The position numbers and the translations under genes are program-made. From the NCBI GenBank assembly GCA_028564675.1, contig JAOVVO010000298.1:1-64000 (forward strand): a DNA stretch of 64,000 nucleotides. Direction: 5' to 3'. The DNA is from Onchocerca lupi (lineage: Eukaryota; Nematoda; Chromadorea; Rhabditida; Onchocercidae). The notes beneath the pieces were generated by a model. The model did no database searches and had not been told where the DNA came from. It saw only the letters and a program-made list of their open reading frames with translations. The number at the start of each line of letters is the position of its first letter. The stretch's first letter is position 1. This document shows, in pieces, positions 62,422-64,000 of this stretch.

Positions 62422-64000
62422 TCAATAACCTCGACCTCCCCAACCGCCGCCTCCACTTTGTCCGCCTGAGCCACCCCATGATTGAGCAGCACCTTGTCCG
62501 CCAGTACCCCAACCTCCTTGACCACCACCTTGTCCCCATCCTGCACCTGAAATATAAAAACATTAAGTGCTAAAGTACTGGTTTTTGAAAAACTGATTCT
62601 ACTCTCAAAAAGAAAAGCTGCATTAATTAGAGGAAACCAAATGGAGAAATGACCTCGCATATTTAAAAAAACAATAAAGAAATTATTCCAGTAAAACCGT
62701 GGAAAAAGTACATTTAATTTTAATTAATTTGAAAAACAAAATAATCTAGGATTAATTTCCCCACCTGCACCGCCGGATGGTGCGCCCCATCCACCCTGCG
62801 ATGGTGGACCTCCCCAACCACCACTGCCTTCACCGCCCCATCCCCCTGAAATTTTAAATTTAAATTTAGCAAAAAAAAAAATCTAAATCTCTTGAATTTA
62901 ATTTTTCTTTTTGTTTTAATAAAAAAAAAAAGACTTCAGGGCACAAAAACCTATTCTTGTCAGTAAGTCAAATATACACGCCTTCTTTAGTAGAAGTGTA
63001 TGAAACAACATCAAACGATTTCAAAAAATTGGATGTATAAAAAATCAGTTAATTTAGCGGAAATTCTACTGAGCAAGATGAAACCTATCTAACAAAATAA
63101 GATTTCTAAAAATTGTTCTATTAATTTTGGGAAAGAAACATGTATCGATCAACTAAAGGAGGGACGGTATATTATTTCCAGAAAAATAAATTGATAATAC
63201 ACAGAACTCACGACCACCACCGGGTGCACCACCGTAGCCACCACCATAACCTCCTCCGTAGCCACCTCCTACAAAGCAAAACTTGAGTAAACTATTCTAA
63301 TAATAAGAAATAATGAAATTATATTTTTGTTACCTTCGAAAAGAAACTAATAAAAAATTAGTATGACCAATGAGTACTTTACCTGATGGTCCCCATTGAC
63401 CGCCGCCACCTGCTCCATAACCACCAGGTCCACCGGGACCAGCACCCCATGGTTGTCCACCATAACCACCTCTGTCTCCACCGGGACCCCATCCACCACC
63501 TCCACGTCCCATTGGTGGCCCTCGAGAGCGTGCTCCTCGATCCATTCGTTCACGTTCCTGTTGTTGAACCTGTATACATATTTTAGTACCCAAATCCAAC
63601 CCAATAATACCAGGGAATATTTTGATGGAGTTCGATGCACTGACTTATTTTACGGATAATATACGGTTACATTTACAAGCGGTGTTAACAAGCACTTTAT
63701 GAGATGCAACAAGGAGGTATGAATATTCCCGTCATAATTCCATACGTTATAGGGCGCTATACTAGAATATCTTGTACCTAGCGACAGACAAAGAACCCAG
63801 CAAAACACCAACAATTAAAAAAAGAAGCCAAAATAATCAAGGCAAAATATAATTAATTAAAAAATCCCAAACTGCGAGGGAAAATACCTTTGCCATTTCC
63901 TCCTTACTGAGTGCCTTTTTTACATCACAGCGATAATTGTTAATCATATGGCTTTTTATTAAAACACATTTGTCGACTGCATCATAATCATCAAACGTTA
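62422..64000 (-). CDS. hnRNP A1-like RNA-binding protein (copy B, 5' part outside window)
   Basis: Tandem paralogue of the complete hnRNP gene. Exons visible, in transcript order: 64000(partial)-63888, 63569-63383, 63268-63212, 62845-62765, 62546-62422. The exon from 64,000 encodes the end of RRM2 (TFDDYDAVDKCVLIKSH, YRCDVKKALSKEEMAK). The next begins VQQQERERMDRGARSRG and runs into a Gly/Trp tail with GGYGG and GGWG repeats, ending GGRGY. Splice phases and exon order match copy A one for one from this point, which supports duplication. RRM1 and the start codon lie beyond the right edge. Confidence 0.92.

Noticed and set aside
62153..62563. 136-codon minus-strand frame rich in Arg and Trp
   Set aside because: It reads the last hnRNP-B exon out of frame and runs into its 3' UTR; the Gly-Trp frame is the one continuous with the other exons.
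1..64000. tRNA, rRNA, CRISPR or bacterial operon features
   Set aside because: I scanned for tRNA-like T-arm motifs, arrays of spaced repeats and Shine-Dalgarno-led gene runs and found none; the window is eukaryotic.

Overview
This window is nuclear DNA of a filarial nematode. It is AT-rich (roughly two-thirds A+T by eye) with long A/T runs. Its genes are broken into many small exons with mostly GT-AG introns, and every recognisable protein is a typical animal protein. The most diagnostic gene is a pi-class glutathione S-transferase at 47.5-49.4 kb, whose reconstructed 208 residues closely resemble, from memory, the Onchocerca volvulus pi-class GST (GST2). The exact species cannot be fixed from the sequence alone; an Onchocerca or Dirofilaria relative is my best guess.

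Layout. 1-10.7 kb is gene-poor and holds degraded repeats, including two apparent relatives of the Helitron seen later. 10,750-29,286 (+) is a large ABCA-subfamily ABC transporter of about 30 exons, with two membrane halves and two complete nucleotide-binding domains. Its 3.1-kb intron 16 carries a dead Helitron with a PIF1-like helicase remnant and an intact 3' end (hairpin plus CTAG). 30,827-34,739 (+) is the U3 snoRNP/SSU-processome protein UTP18. 36,130-44,575 (-) is importin-5 (IMB-3). 47,533-49,368 (+) is the pi-class GST. 51,349-53,513 (-) is a 1-Cys peroxiredoxin (PRDX6 type). 54,886-57,773 (-) is GET4 of the tail-anchored-protein pathway. 58,746-61,090 (-) is an hnRNP A1-like two-RRM protein with a Gly/Trp-rich tail. 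62,422-64,000 (-) is a tandem paralogue of that hnRNP, cut by the window edge.

I joined exons by hand using splice sites, reading frame and family similarity. UTP18, GST, peroxiredoxin, GET4 and hnRNP-A each sum to an exact multiple of three and yield normal-length proteins, so those models are strong. The ABCA model is sound overall but unresolved at exons 7-8 and 19-20. The first exon of imb-3 is also uncertain.

The genes are mostly housekeeping: ribosome biogenesis, nuclear import, tail-anchored protein targeting and RNA packaging. The GST and peroxiredoxin form a convergent antioxidant pair. I saw no clear new biological system. The observations most worth checking are the GST/peroxiredoxin pairing, an intronic near-perfect hairpin at 14.1 kb, the Helitron and its inverted relative at 4.1 kb, three introns with GC donors, and a Leu-coding repeat open in frame with the hnRNP-A start.
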